64,000 bases of DNA from JBBROS01 sp965213845 (GTDB taxonomy: Bacteria; Pseudomonadota; Alphaproteobacteria; Acetobacterales; Acetobacteraceae), in contig CBDCAI010000003.1 in assembly GCA_965213845.1 (NCBI GenBank), forward strand, positions 248,001-312,000. Direction: 5' to 3'. Shown here piece by piece: positions 8,834 through 18,238 of this stretch. The notes below the pieces were generated by a model. It searched no databases. It saw only the letters and a program-made list of their open reading frames with translations, and was not told where the DNA came from. Each line of letters opens with the position of its first letter. The first letter of the stretch is position 1. The position numbers and the translations under genes were made by a program.

Positions 8834-8835
8834 GC

Positions 8836-9846
8836 CTAACCGCCCGTGAGGCTCATGTGCCGGGCCACGGACGGCGCCGGGGTGCGGCGGTCGATGATGA
8901 AGTCGTGCCCCTTCGGCTTGCGCCCGATCGCCTCCAGGATGGCCGTGTCGAGCGCCGTGTCCAGGGCCGCATCGGACGCGCCGGACCGCAGCACCTGCCG
9001 CAGGTCGGCCGCGTCGTCCTGGCCCAGGCAGAGATACAGCGTGCCGGTGCAGGTCAGCCGGACCCGGTTGCAGCCCTCGCAGAAATTGTGCGTCATGGGC
9101 GTGATGAACCCCACCCGCGCCCCCGTCTGCGCCACGTCGAAGTAGCGGGCCGGCCCGCCCGTCGCGAAGTCCGTCTCCGTCAAGGTGAACCGCTGCCGCA
9201 GCTGCGCCCGCACCAGCGAAAGCGGCAGGTACTGGTCCGTCCGATCGCCGCCGATGTCGCCCATCGGCATCGTCTCGATCAGACAGAGGTCGTGACCCTG
9301 CTGCCCGCACCAGGCCAGCATGTCGCCCAGCTCGTCCTCGTTCTCGCCCCGCAGCGCCACGGCGTTGATCTTCACGTGCAGGCCCGCCGCCTTGGCCGCC
9401 GCGATCCCCTCCAGCACCCGGTCCAGCCTGCCCCAGCGCGTGATCCGCGCGAACCGCTCGGGGTCGAGCGTGTCGAGGCTGACGTTGATCCGCCGGACCC
9501 CGGACGCGGCCAGCCCCTCCGCATACTTGGCCAGCTGCGTCCCGTTCGTCGTCAGCGTCAGCTCGTCCAGACCCTGGCCCGCACCACGCCCCAGCCGCGC
9601 CCCCAGCCGCTCGAACAGGGTCATCACCCCCCGCCGCACCAGCGGCTCGCCGCCCGTGATCCGCAGCTTCACCACGCCCTGGCGGATGAACGCGCCGCAC
9701 AGCCGCTCCAGCTCCTCCAGGCTGAGCACGTCCGCCTTCGGCAGGAACGTCATGTCCTCCGCCATGCAGTAGACGCAGCGGAGGTCGCAGCGGTCCGTCA
9801 CGCTCACGCGCAGATAGGTCACCGCCCGGCCAAAAGGATCGATCAT
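8836..9846 (-). CDS. moaA: GTP 3',8-cyclase MoaA
   Basis: A 336-residue radical SAM enzyme for the first step of molybdenum cofactor synthesis, converting GTP to 3',8-cyclo-7,8-dihydro-GTP. The N-terminal cluster motif C-x3-C-x2-C (DRCDLRCVYCMAED) and the ITGGEPLVR SAM-binding motif are intact. The C-terminal cluster motif C-x2-C-x13-C (CEGCNRVRLTC...C) is present, and the protein ends in the essential GG. It converges on smc with only two bases between stop codons. Upstream on the same strand lie the DUF3553 gene and the aldolase, so it is probably the last gene of a three-gene unit. Confidence 0.96.
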   Translation of the reverse strand: MIDPFGRAVTYLRVSVTDRCDLRCVYCMAEDMTFLPKADVLSLEELERLCGAFIRQGVVKLRITGGEPLVRRGVMTLFERLGARLGRGAGQGLDELTLTTNGTQLAKYAEGLAASGVRRINVSLDTLDPERFARITRWGRLDRVLEGIAAAKAAGLHVKINAVALRGENEDELGDMLAWCGQQGHDLCLIETMPMGDIGGDRTDQYLPLSLVRAQLRQRFTLTETDFATGGPARYFDVAQTGARVGFITPMTHNFCEGCNRVRLTCTGTLYLCLGQDDAADLRQVLRSGASDAALDTALDTAILEAIGRKPKGHDFIIDRRTPAPSVARHMSLTGG

Positions 9847-9877
9847 CCCTCTACTGTCGGCGCTTGCCGCCCCGGCT

Positions 9878-10048
9878 TCAACCCTCGTCCAGAATTTCCA
9901 GCATCACCACCGCCGTGTTCACCAGCACCTTCCCCCGATGCTCGAAGTTCACCGTCACCCGGTCCCCCACGACCGACTGCACCTGGCCCACCCCCCAGTC
10001 CGGCGCGCCCGCATGCACCACCCGCATCCCGGGCTCGATCAGGCTCAA
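9878..10048 (-). CDS. DUF3553 small protein, TTG start
   Basis: A 56-residue gene reads SLIEPGMRVVHAG, then PDWGVGQVQSVVGDRVTVNFEHRGK and ends LEILDEG. This is the DUF3553 pattern (PG-x-x-V-x-H...DWG-x-GQVQS...VNFEH-x-GK), a short beta-barrel-like domain also found in UvrD-type helicases. The only in-frame start that keeps the family N-terminus is the TTG at 10048; the ATG at 10027 would cut it off. The aldolase stop lies in the same frame 21 bases upstream, and moaA starts 31 bases downstream. Function is unknown; small nucleic-acid-binding proteins have been suggested for such folds. Confidence 0.8.
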   Translation of the reverse strand: MSLIEPGMRVVHAGAPDWGVGQVQSVVGDRVTVNFEHRGKVLVNTAVVMLEILDEG

Positions 10049-10069
10049 GGCCGCCCGCTCACACCGGCT

Positions 10070-11182
10070 TCAAGCCGTGGCGCCGCGGGCCGCCACCGGC
10101 CACAGGCACTCCACCCGGCCGCCCCGGACGCCCACATACCAGTCGAACCGGTCCACCGTCGGGTCGCAGTGCCCCGGCACCAGCCGCAGCTTCTCGCCCA
10201 GCCGCAGCCCCGCGCCCTCCGTCCACTCGAGCTTGCCGTGCTCGTCCGACGCGCCCGTGTAGTGCACGCCCTCATGATCCCACGGCAGCGGCAGCCCGCT
10301 GTCGATCGCCACCGCCTTGTGCCCCGCATCCACCGCGGCCAGCCCCGGCCGCACCTGGCTCATCACCGTCGTCAGCACGAACAGCGCATGCCGGAACCCG
10401 GCCGACACGCCCCCCTGGTTGCGCGCGTAATCCGCATCCATGAAGCAGTAGCTGCCCGCCTGGATCTCGGTGAACACTCCGCTGCCCGCCTCCAGCTCGA
10501 ACGTCCCGGTCCCGGCGCCGCCCACGACGTCGCACCCGAGCCCCCGCTGCTGCAGCTGCTCCACCGTCCGCCGCGTCTCGTCCACCGCCGACCCGATCGC
10601 CTGCCCCCGCTCCTCCGGCGTGCGGAAGTGCTGGGCCCGGCCCTGATACGCCTGGAGCCCGCCGAACCGCAGGTGCGGCGACCCCGCGATCACCTCCGCC
10701 AGCGCCACCGCATCGGGCCCCGGCGCCACCCCGCAGCGCCCCGCCCCCACATCGATCTCCACCAACACCGTCAGCCGTGTGGCCGCCGCCTCGGCCGCCA
10801 CCGCCAGCCGCGCCACCTGGTGCGGGTGGTCCACGCAGATCGCCACCTTGGCCAGCCGCGACAGCGCCGCGAACCGCGCCAGCTTCGCGTCGCCGACCAC
10901 CTGGTTGCTCACCAGGATGTCCCCCACCCCGCCCCAGGCCAGCACCTCCGCCTCGCCCACCTTCTGCACGCACTGCCCCACGGCGCCGCGCCGCATCTGC
11001 TGCAGCGCGATCACCGGCGACTTGTGCGTCTTGGCATGCGCCCGCAGCTTCGCCCCGGTGGGCGCCAGCAGGGCGGCCATCCGGTCCAGGTTGTGCTCGA
11101 ACGCATCGAGGTCCAGCACCAGCGCGGGGGTGTCGATCTCGTCCTCGCGCATGCCGGGCTGGGCAGGAGGGTTTTGCAGCAT
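10070..11182 (-). CDS. D-threonine aldolase-type PLP enzyme
   Basis: A 370-residue fold-type III PLP enzyme of the D-threonine aldolase/DSD1 family. The opening EIDTPALVLDLDAFEHNL is diagnostic, and the PLP lysine lies in RAHAKTHKSP. The C-terminal metal site is present as GHCDPTV, whose His and Asp bind the divalent ion. Relatives cleave D-threonine, D-3-hydroxyaspartate or related beta-hydroxy amino acids to glycine or glyoxylate products. The start at 11182 has CGGAGACGG about nine bases upstream; an earlier in-frame GTG adds a non-family extension. It is divergent from a 2-hydroxyacid dehydrogenase, which might reduce an alpha-keto product, but that link is only inferred. Confidence 0.85.
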   Translation of the reverse strand: MLQNPPAQPGMREDEIDTPALVLDLDAFEHNLDRMAALLAPTGAKLRAHAKTHKSPVIALQQMRRGAVGQCVQKVGEAEVLAWGGVGDILVSNQVVGDAKLARFAALSRLAKVAICVDHPHQVARLAVAAEAAATRLTVLVEIDVGAGRCGVAPGPDAVALAEVIAGSPHLRFGGLQAYQGRAQHFRTPEERGQAIGSAVDETRRTVEQLQQRGLGCDVVGGAGTGTFELEAGSGVFTEIQAGSYCFMDADYARNQGGVSAGFRHALFVLTTVMSQVRPGLAAVDAGHKAVAIDSGLPLPWDHEGVHYTGASDEHGKLEWTEGAGLRLGEKLRLVPGHCDPTVDRFDWYVGVRGGRVECLWPVAARGATA

Positions 11183-11260
11183 CGGCGCCGTCTCCGGGAC
11201 ACGGTGCCGTCTTGGCCCGCGTCGCATCCTCCCCTACCGTGACGCACGGAGGACGACAAC

Positions 11261-12238
11261 GTGCAGAACCAGAAGCGAGTCCTGATCCCTACCAGCATGG
11301 GCCCCGAAGGCACCGGGTTGCTGGAGCGCCGCCCCGACCTGCTGGTCACCCGCTACGACCCGGCCATCCCGCTGATCGACCTCACCCGGCTGCTGTCCGA
11401 CACCGCCGCCATCGCCCTCTCCTGGACGCCGTTCCGCGGTCCCGAGATCGCGCTGGCGCCCCACCTGCAGGTCGTGGCCCGCCTCGGGGTCGGGTTCGAC
11501 GCCGTCGAGGTCGCGGCGCTCACCCAGCGCGGCATCCCGCTGATGACCGCCGGCACAGCGAACTCCCGCGCGGTCGCCGAACACGCCGTGTTCTTCATGT
11601 TCGCGCTGGCCAAGAAGGCCGCCGAGATGCACCGCCGCGTGCAGACCGGCATCGGCCACGACCGCAAGTCGGCGCTCCCTGGCGAACTCGCGGGCAAGAC
11701 CGTCCTCGTCGTGGGCTTCGGCCGCATCGGCAGCCGGACCGCCCCCCGCTGCAAGGCGCTCGAGATGGATGTCCTGGTGCACGATCCCTACGTCGCGCCC
11801 GAGGCCATCCGGCAGGCCGGCTACGAACCCGCGCCCGACCTCGACGCCGCCCTGGCCCGCGCCGACTTCGTCACGCTGCACTGCCCGAAATCGCCCAAGA
11901 CGATCGGCCTGTTCGGACCGGAGCGCCTCGCCCGCATGAAACACGGCGCGTTCCTGATCAACACCGCCCGCGGCGGCCTGGTCGACGAGGCGGCCCTGGC
12001 GCTGTCCCTCGGGTCAGGCCACCTGGCCGGCGCGGCACTCGACGTGTTCGACCCAGAACCGCCCGACCCGGCCAACCCGCTGCTGCACATGGAGCACGTG
12101 CTCGCGTCCCCCCACGTGGCCGGCGTCACGACCGAAGCCTGGGCCGCGATCTCCCAGGTGTCGGCCGAGAACATGCTGGGCGTGCTGGACGGCGCGCCCA
12201 ACAAGGGCCACGCGGTGAACCCCGAAGTCTTCGACTGA
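11261..12238 (+). CDS. D-isomer-specific 2-hydroxyacid dehydrogenase
   Basis: A 325-residue NAD(P)-dependent dehydrogenase resembling phosphoglycerate dehydrogenase and hydroxypyruvate reductase. The Rossmann motif VVGFGRIGSR is near residue 150, and the substrate-binding LGVGFDAVE and TANSRAVAEHAVFFM precede it. The catalytic Arg (NTARGGLVDE), Glu (FDPEPPD) and His (LASPHVAG) are all present. The GTG at 11261 is preceded by CGGAGGACGAC. There is no ACT domain, so this is not the regulated serine-pathway SerA form. The upstream gap with the aldolase gene (11183-11260) must hold both promoters. Confidence 0.88.
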   Translation: MQNQKRVLIPTSMGPEGTGLLERRPDLLVTRYDPAIPLIDLTRLLSDTAAIALSWTPFRGPEIALAPHLQVVARLGVGFDAVEVAALTQRGIPLMTAGTANSRAVAEHAVFFMFALAKKAAEMHRRVQTGIGHDRKSALPGELAGKTVLVVGFGRIGSRTAPRCKALEMDVLVHDPYVAPEAIRQAGYEPAPDLDAALARADFVTLHCPKSPKTIGLFGPERLARMKHGAFLINTARGGLVDEAALALSLGSGHLAGAALDVFDPEPPDPANPLLHMEHVLASPHVAGVTTEAWAAISQVSAENMLGVLDGAPNKGHAVNPEVFD

Positions 12239-12262
12239 CCCCGACCGGGCCCGAAGCCGCGC

Positions 12263-13672
12263 TCAGTGCCCGGCGTTCTCGCCCGAGAAATCCGGGGCCG
12301 CCAGGCCCGAGGCCTCCAGCTGCTCCGTCAGCGCCGCCTTCAGCCGATCGAGCCCGGCCTCGTCCCGTGCCTCCGCCCGTGCCACCAGCACCGCCTGCGT
12401 GTTGGACGCCCGCAGCAGCCACCAGCCGTCATCGGTCAGCACCCGCACCCCGTCGATCTCGTTGACCGCCGCCTTGCGGGCGCGAAGCCGGGCCGCAACC
12501 TCCTGCACCACATGGAACTTGCGCGTGTCGTCGCAGTCGAACCGCAGCTCCGGCGTGTTCACCACCTGCGGCAGCGATTCCCGCACCGCCGACAGCGTGC
12601 CGTCCATCCGCGCGACGATCCCCAACAGCCGCACCGCGACATACAGCGCATCGTCGAACCCGTACCAGCGGTCGGCATAGAAGATGTGACCGCTCATCTC
12701 GCCGGCGAAGGGCGACTTGATCTCGGCCATCTTCGCCTTGATGAGGCTGTGACCGGTCTTGTACATCATCGGCACGCCGCCGGCCTTCCCGATCTCGTCG
12801 TACAGCACCTGGCTCGCCTTCACGTCGGCGATGATGGTGGCCCCCGGATGCGTCCGCAGCACGTCGCGCGCCAGGACCACCATCAGCTGGTCGCCCAGCA
12901 GCATGCCACCCTTGTCGTCCACCGCGCCCACCCGGTCCGCATCGCCGTCGAACCCGATCCCGAGGTCGGCGCCGGCGGCATGCACGGCCGCGATCAGCTG
13001 CTCCTGGTTCTTCGCGATCGTCGGGTCCGGATGGTGCGCCGGGAAGCGCCCGTCGATCACCTCGTTCAGCACGGAATGCTCGCCCGGCAGCTTCTTGAGC
13101 AGCTTCAGCAGCACGTCGCCGGCCGCCCCATTCGCGTTGTCCCACACCACCCGCAGCTTCCGGTCCCCACCGTCCCAGTCCTGCACCAGCCGGTCCACAT
13201 ACGCGTCCGACACGTCCACCGGCTCGTCCGTGCCCGGCGCCGCGTCCACCACGTCGCCTGCGGCAGCGAGCCGGCCCAGAAGCTGGATGTCCTCGCCGAA
13301 GAAGGCCCGCTTGCCCAGCATCATCTTGAACCCGTTGTAGTCGGGCGGGTTGTGGCTGCCCGTCACCATCACGGCGCCGTCCGTCTCCAGTGTCGTCGCC
13401 GCGAAATACAGCAGCGGCGTCGGGCCCAGGCCCACCAGCAGCACGTGCATCCCGCTCGCCTTCAACCCCTCCACCAGGGCCGCCGACAGATCGGGCGACG
13501 AAAGCCGCCCGTCGTACCCCACGGCGACCCGCTTCCCGCGCGCGCGCGCGACCACCGTGCCGAAGCACCGCCCGATGGCGAACGCGTCCGCCGCATGCAG
13601 CGTGCGGCCAACGACGCCGCGGATGTCGTATTCCCGAAGCGAAGTCGGGTGGAAGTCGTGTCGGAAGGACAT
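12263..13672 (-). CDS. phosphomannomutase/phosphoglucomutase
   Basis: A 469-residue alpha-D-phosphohexomutase of the AlgC/ManB type, which interconverts 6-phospho and 1-phospho hexoses to feed sugar nucleotide synthesis. It shows LREYDIRGVVG at the start, the phosphoserine loop in TGSHNPPDYNGFK, the Mg-binding GFDGDADR, the sugar-recognition GEMSGHIFY and the C-terminal phosphate-binding RASNTQ. GEMSGH is usual in enzymes using both mannose and glucose phosphates. The ATG at 13672 follows the galU stop directly; a GTG at 13678 overlapping that stop is the alternative. It closes the polysaccharide operon. Confidence 0.92.
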   Translation of the reverse strand: MSFRHDFHPTSLREYDIRGVVGRTLHAADAFAIGRCFGTVVARARGKRVAVGYDGRLSSPDLSAALVEGLKASGMHVLLVGLGPTPLLYFAATTLETDGAVMVTGSHNPPDYNGFKMMLGKRAFFGEDIQLLGRLAAAGDVVDAAPGTDEPVDVSDAYVDRLVQDWDGGDRKLRVVWDNANGAAGDVLLKLLKKLPGEHSVLNEVIDGRFPAHHPDPTIAKNQEQLIAAVHAAGADLGIGFDGDADRVGAVDDKGGMLLGDQLMVVLARDVLRTHPGATIIADVKASQVLYDEIGKAGGVPMMYKTGHSLIKAKMAEIKSPFAGEMSGHIFYADRWYGFDDALYVAVRLLGIVARMDGTLSAVRESLPQVVNTPELRFDCDDTRKFHVVQEVAARLRARKAAVNEIDGVRVLTDDGWWLLRASNTQAVLVARAEARDEAGLDRLKAALTEQLEASGLAAPDFSGENAGH

Positions 13673-13674
13673 GG

Positions 13675-14568
13675 TCACCCGTCGATGTAGGTCGGAAGGA
13701 AGGCGCGGACGTCGGCCGCGAGGTCCGGACGCTTCAGCGCGAACGCGATCTGCGCCTCGAGGTAGCCGATCTTGTCGCCGCAGTCGAAGCGCCGGCCCTC
13801 GTAGCGCAGCCCATGGAACGGCGTGTGGCCGATCATCTTGGCCATCGCGTCCGTCAGCTGCACCTCGTTGCCCGCGCCCCGCTCCATCTTGGACAGATGC
13901 TGGATCACCTCCGGCAGCAGCACATACCGCCCGATGACCGAAAGGTCGCTCGGCGCGTCGGCCGGGTTCGGCTTCTCGACCAGGCCCAGCACCTCCACCA
14001 GGCGCCCGTCGTCATGGCCCACCTTCAGGATGCCGTAGCGGTTCGTGTGCTCGTGCGGCACCTCCGCCACCGCCACCACGTTGCCGCCCGTCTCGGCATA
14101 GGCGTCGGCCAGCTGCTTCAGGCAAGGCGTGTCCGACAGCACCAGGTCGTCCGGCAGCAGGATGGCGAAGGGATCGTCGCCCACGAAGGCCCGGGCGCAC
14201 CAGATGGCATGCCCCAGCCCCAGCGGCACCTGCTGGCGCACCGTCGTGATGGCCCCCGGCTGCACCGCCATGGCGGCCAGCATCTCGATCATGTCCTGCT
14301 TGCCGCGCTCCCGCAGCGTCGCCTCGAGCTCGTAGGCGACGTCGAAATGGTCGATCAGCGCGGTCTTGCCCCGCCCCGACACCATGCAGAACTGCTCGAT
14401 CCCGGCCGCCCGCGCCTCCTCGATCGCATACTGGATCAGCGGCTTGTCGACGACAGGAAGCATCTCCTTGGCCATCGCCTTCGTGGCGGGCAGAAAGCGT
14501 GTGCCGAGGCCAGCGACCGGCAGGACGGCCTTGCGAAGCGGTTTGATCACGTCTGGGCGTTCCGTCAT
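13675..14568 (-). CDS. galU: UTP-glucose-1-phosphate uridylyltransferase
   Basis: A 297-residue GalU, making UDP-glucose from UTP and glucose 1-phosphate. The nucleotide-binding opening LPVAGLGTRFLPATKAMAKEMLPVVDKPLIQY is textbook (residues 16-47), followed by the UTP loop region (QQVPLGLGHAI), the metal Asp in LLPDDLV, and GLVEKP and FDCGDK further on. The start at 14568 lies within a much longer overlapping frame; the galU part begins MTERPDV. No strong ribosome-binding site is visible. It sits between the glycosyltransferases and the phosphomutase and supplies their donor sugar; the 104 bases before it carry a GC-rich imperfect inverted repeat. Confidence 0.94.
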   Translation of the reverse strand: MTERPDVIKPLRKAVLPVAGLGTRFLPATKAMAKEMLPVVDKPLIQYAIEEARAAGIEQFCMVSGRGKTALIDHFDVAYELEATLRERGKQDMIEMLAAMAVQPGAITTVRQQVPLGLGHAIWCARAFVGDDPFAILLPDDLVLSDTPCLKQLADAYAETGGNVVAVAEVPHEHTNRYGILKVGHDDGRLVEVLGLVEKPNPADAPSDLSVIGRYVLLPEVIQHLSKMERGAGNEVQLTDAMAKMIGHTPFHGLRYEGRRFDCGDKIGYLEAQIAFALKRPDLAADVRAFLPTYIDG

Positions 14569-14672
14569 TTTTTCTGGTTGATCGTCAGGCTCGTCGTCAG
14601 GCCGGGAGTGGTCGCACGTCGGGCAGGGCCGGGCAACCCGACCGGCCTGATACGCGCCAGCCGCCGTTTTGT

Positions 14673-17600
14673 TCACCCGAGCTCGGCCGCGATCGTCCGC
14701 AGCCGGCGCCGGGCGATCTGGCCCACCGCGTCCGGCGTGAACCGGCTGGCCATGGCCGTCGCCGCCGCGTCCCCCAGTGTCCGGCACAGGGCCGGGTCCG
14801 TCGCCACCTGGCGCATCAGCGCGCGCAGGTGCGGCACGGAGGGGTCGGCCCACACCCCGCCCCGGCCGTACGGCCCACGGTTTTCCGGCAGCTCGATCAG
14901 CCGATACTCCAGCGGCAGCGCCACACCCTCCTGCACGAAGTCCGTCGTGCCGCCGAAATCCGTAGCGATCACCACCTTGCCGTAGTGCATCGCCTCGGCG
15001 ACCGTCAGCCCGAACCCCTCGCTCCGATGCGGCGACACGTAGCAGTCCGCCGCATGGATCACCGCATATACGCCCGCGGAGGGCAGCACCTCGGAGATCA
15101 CCCGCACGTTCGGGCAGCGTGCCTGGATGTGCTCCAGCTTCAGCAGCACCGCCTGGTTGTCTGCCGAGTAGCTCGAGTTCAGGTTCGCCATGTACGAGAT
15201 CTTCAGCAGCAGCACGACGTCCGGCTTGTCCGCGAACTCCGCCTCGAACGCATCCAGCAGCGCGATCGGGTTCTTGCGGTCGACGAAGCTGTAGGTGTCG
15301 AACATGTACAGGAACACGAACGCGTCCGCGGTGATCCCGAGATCCCGCCGCGTCGCGGCCCGGTCGGCCGCCCCCAGCACCGGCAGGTCCACCAGCGCAT
15401 GCGGCACCACCGTCACCGTCTGCCGCGTGATCGCCTGGAACGCCGTCTGGCAGAAGCCGCTCGGCACCCAGATCTCGTCGTAACGCCGGATCGCCGCGAA
15501 CCATTCCGGCCGTGCCGCCGGCAGCTCCCACACCCAGAACCCGATCCGGTACTTCGCCCGGCCCAGCTCGTCGCCATAATTCTCGAACAGCACGTCCGTC
15601 GTGTCCGCGTTGGAATGCACGATCGAGATCGGGAAGTCCTGCGGCGTGCTGACCATGTCGTGCTCGATCGTCGCCTGGTGCCCGAACAGCTTGTCGAGCG
15701 GCACGAGCCGCGTCTGCAGCCCCGCCGCCTGCAGCGCCGCCACATAGCCGCGCGACGCCGTGCCCAGCCCGCTCGACCGGTTCACCGGTCCCAGCCAGTT
15801 CACCCCCTTCGTCCGGCTGCTGGCCAGCGCCGCCGCCGGCAGCTTGCGCGCCCGGGCCGCCGTGCCCCTGATCTCGTCGGCCCGCTTCACCCCCAGCGGC
15901 CAGTACGGCTGCAGGTGCGGCGAGTAGAACGGGTCCACCGGATACCGCAGCCGCCAGCGCGCCTGGAAGTAGTCCGTCTCGTACGGCGTCGTCAGCTGGT
16001 TGCCGATCTCGACCACCTTCGACACGCCCTCGAAGTGATACAGCTCCGCGTGCGGCTCGTACACCACCCGCAGGCCGGCATCGATGATCCGCAGGCAGAA
16101 GTCCACGTCGTTGAAGTTCAACGGCAGGTCCTCGTCGTAGCCGCCCACCGCCTCGAACGTCGTGCGCCGCAGCACCTGGCACGCGCCGGTCACCGCCAGC
16201 CAGTTCCGCGGCGTGTCGTTCATCTCCAGATACCCGGCATCGGTCCCGTCCGCCCGGTAATACAGGTGCCCGGGGTTGCCATGCTGCACCACGATCCCCG
16301 TGTGCTGCAGCCGCCCGTCAGGGAAGTACAGCTTCGGGCCCACGATCCCGATTCCCGGCTGCTGCGCATACCCCATCAGCCGATGCAGCCAGTCCGGCCG
16401 CCGCGCCTCGATGTCGTCGTTCAGGATCAGCACGTACTCGCCCCGGCCGGCGCGGACGCCCAGGTTGATCTTGCGGGAGAAGTTGAACACCGGGCGGTCG
16501 TAGGCCACCAGCGTCACGCCCGCCTTGCCGAGGCTGCGCATCTGCTCCGACGACAGGTTGCCGTCGTGCACCACGATGATCTCGAGCGCCTTCCACGACG
16601 TCGCCTTCTGCAGGCTCCGCACGCAGTTCTCCAGCACCGACTCCCGCCCCAGCGGCCCGGCGAACGTCGCATTCGCCGTCGGGATCACCACGCTCACCAG
16701 CGGCTCGCCCTGCGGCTCGAACGCGACCCGCAGATGCCCCGGCGCCCGCCCGCGCGTCACCGTGCTCTCGAAGCCCCGCCCGCGCGCTTGCTCCTTCACC
16801 GCCCGGTACAGCCCATCCTGCCGTGCCGCCGCCGCCGCCCCGTCGCCGCGCCGCAACCGGTGATACAGCGGTCGCGCGACATGCACCGGCGCTTCCCGCT
16901 GCAACACCGGCAGAACCCGCAGCGCCAGGTCATGGTCCGCCGCCCCGTCGAAGCCGGGCCGGAACCCCCCGTGCTCCCGCAGCAGCGCCGTGCGGACCAG
17001 CGTCCCGCGGCACAGGTAATCGAGCCCCGGCAGCAAATCCGGCGACCAGTCCGGCTTGAACACGGGATCGACGTGGAACCCGCTCGCGTCCAGCCAGTCC
17101 TCGTCCGAATAGATCATCGCCGCGCCGCGCCGCGCCTGCAACGCACCCACCATCGACGACAGCGCCAGCCCATGCAGCCGGTCGCCCGGCTCCATCACGC
17201 CGGAGAACTCGCCCGACGCCGCGTCGAGCCCTGCGTTCAGCGCAAAGGCCGGCTCCGCCGCCGTCCCGCGACGCACCACCACGACCTGCGGCCCCGCAGC
17301 CGCCAATACCGCCACCAGATCGGCCGACACCCCGGGGTCCAGCACCGCGCACAGCTGCCAGGCGTCGTAGACCTGTGCCTGAAGCGACCCGAGCGTCGCG
17401 CCCACCCCATCCGCCGTGCCCGCCGTCACGTGGCACAGGATCGACACCGTGGGCCGGAACCCGAACGCCTCCGTCTCCGCCTGTCGCGCCGCCCGCACAT
17501 CCTCCGTCAGCCGTCCGGGGCCGCGCACCCATGCCAGATAGGAGTCCTGCTCCTCGCGCGCGAAGTCGATCACGCCGGACGGCCGGTCATACTGCGGCTG

Positions 17601-18185
17601 GGTCGCGGTCCGGAACGCCGCAAGCGGGCCCGCATAGCGCCGCTCGTTCGCCCCGTGCCAGACGTAATGCAGCAACGGCGTCAGCCCGCTGGAGACGATG
17701 TCCGGATATCGCCGGGCATATTCGACCGGGTCGAACAACGGCGAGGTCACCCGGTTCTCGTGCTGTCCGGCGCTCAGATAATGCAGCAGCGGCTGCAGCC
17801 CGGCATTCGCGACATCCCGCCCGTGCTGCAGGTAATAGGTCGTGCTGAACAGCGGATGCGGGTCGAACCCCGCGCGCCACCCCGTCTGCAGGTAGTGCGA
17901 CAACGGGTCCGACCCGGGCCGCAACGCCTCCGGGCACTGGCCCAGGTAGAACCTCGTGTCGAACAGCGGGTGCGGGTTCAGCCCCTCCGCCGCCCCGAAC
18001 GACCGGTAGTGCAGCAGCGCCGGCATGCCGTTGGCGAACGCCGCCTGCAGGTCCGCCCGGCCCGCCGCATAGAAGACCGTGTCCAACAGCGGATGGGTGT
18101 CGAGCCCCTCGTACGCCCCGGTCTCGAGGAAGTCGACCAGGTCCGGCGCGCGTGCGCCGGGGGGCCGGGGACGGAACAGGGTCAT
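14673..18185 (-). CDS. triple-domain glycosyltransferase (GT2-GT2-GT4) with N-terminal HPLFD repeats
   Basis: An 1170-residue protein. Residues 18-190 hold about five repeats of the type HPLFDT-x-FYL...LLHYL-x-x-G. A first GT2-like domain follows at about 245-480 (VSILCHV, YSDEDWLD), and a second GT2 domain at about 495-745 (VSVVIPTANATF, ILNDDIE, GGYDEDLPLNFNDVDFCLRI). A GT4 domain occupies about 790-1170 (VNRSSGLGTASRGY, SPHRSEGFGLTVAEAM with the E-x7-E donor motif). It therefore probably adds several sugars to a surface polysaccharide or glycan. The ATG at 18185 is chosen because the longer frame upstream lacks family similarity. It is 53 bases after a related transferase and 104 bases before galU. 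Confidence 0.88.
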   Translation of the reverse strand: MTLFRPRPPGARAPDLVDFLETGAYEGLDTHPLLDTVFYAAGRADLQAAFANGMPALLHYRSFGAAEGLNPHPLFDTRFYLGQCPEALRPGSDPLSHYLQTGWRAGFDPHPLFSTTYYLQHGRDVANAGLQPLLHYLSAGQHENRVTSPLFDPVEYARRYPDIVSSGLTPLLHYVWHGANERRYAGPLAAFRTATQPQYDRPSGVIDFAREEQDSYLAWVRGPGRLTEDVRAARQAETEAFGFRPTVSILCHVTAGTADGVGATLGSLQAQVYDAWQLCAVLDPGVSADLVAVLAAAGPQVVVVRRGTAAEPAFALNAGLDAASGEFSGVMEPGDRLHGLALSSMVGALQARRGAAMIYSDEDWLDASGFHVDPVFKPDWSPDLLPGLDYLCRGTLVRTALLREHGGFRPGFDGAADHDLALRVLPVLQREAPVHVARPLYHRLRRGDGAAAAARQDGLYRAVKEQARGRGFESTVTRGRAPGHLRVAFEPQGEPLVSVVIPTANATFAGPLGRESVLENCVRSLQKATSWKALEIIVVHDGNLSSEQMRSLGKAGVTLVAYDRPVFNFSRKINLGVRAGRGEYVLILNDDIEARRPDWLHRLMGYAQQPGIGIVGPKLYFPDGRLQHTGIVVQHGNPGHLYYRADGTDAGYLEMNDTPRNWLAVTGACQVLRRTTFEAVGGYDEDLPLNFNDVDFCLRIIDAGLRVVYEPHAELYHFEGVSKVVEIGNQLTTPYETDYFQARWRLRYPVDPFYSPHLQPYWPLGVKRADEIRGTAARARKLPAAALASSRTKGVNWLGPVNRSSGLGTASRGYVAALQAAGLQTRLVPLDKLFGHQATIEHDMVSTPQDFPISIVHSNADTTDVLFENYGDELGRAKYRIGFWVWELPAARPEWFAAIRRYDEIWVPSGFCQTAFQAITRQTVTVVPHALVDLPVLGAADRAATRRDLGITADAFVFLYMFDTYSFVDRKNPIALLDAFEAEFADKPDVVLLLKISYMANLNSSYSADNQAVLLKLEHIQARCPNVRVISEVLPSAGVYAVIHAADCYVSPHRSEGFGLTVAEAMHYGKVVIATDFGGTTDFVQEGVALPLEYRLIELPENRGPYGRGGVWADPSVPHLRALMRQVATDPALCRTLGDAAATAMASRFTPDAVGQIARRRLRTIAAELG

Positions 18186-18238
18186 GCGGACGGTCTCCGG
18201 TGCGGTTGGGTCGGCATGGCGCGGCGGCCGTTCGGGCC

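Noticed and set aside
14590..14650. GC-rich inverted repeat (AGGCCGG...CCGGCCT) before galU as a riboswitch or attenuator
   Set aside because: The arms are short, imperfectly arranged and far apart; no known aptamer features or leader peptide are visible.
14569..16182. A minus-strand frame running from inside the glycosyltransferase gene into galU as one long protein
   Set aside because: Only the last 297 codons match GalU; the upstream part is an out-of-frame shadow of the glycosyltransferase gene.
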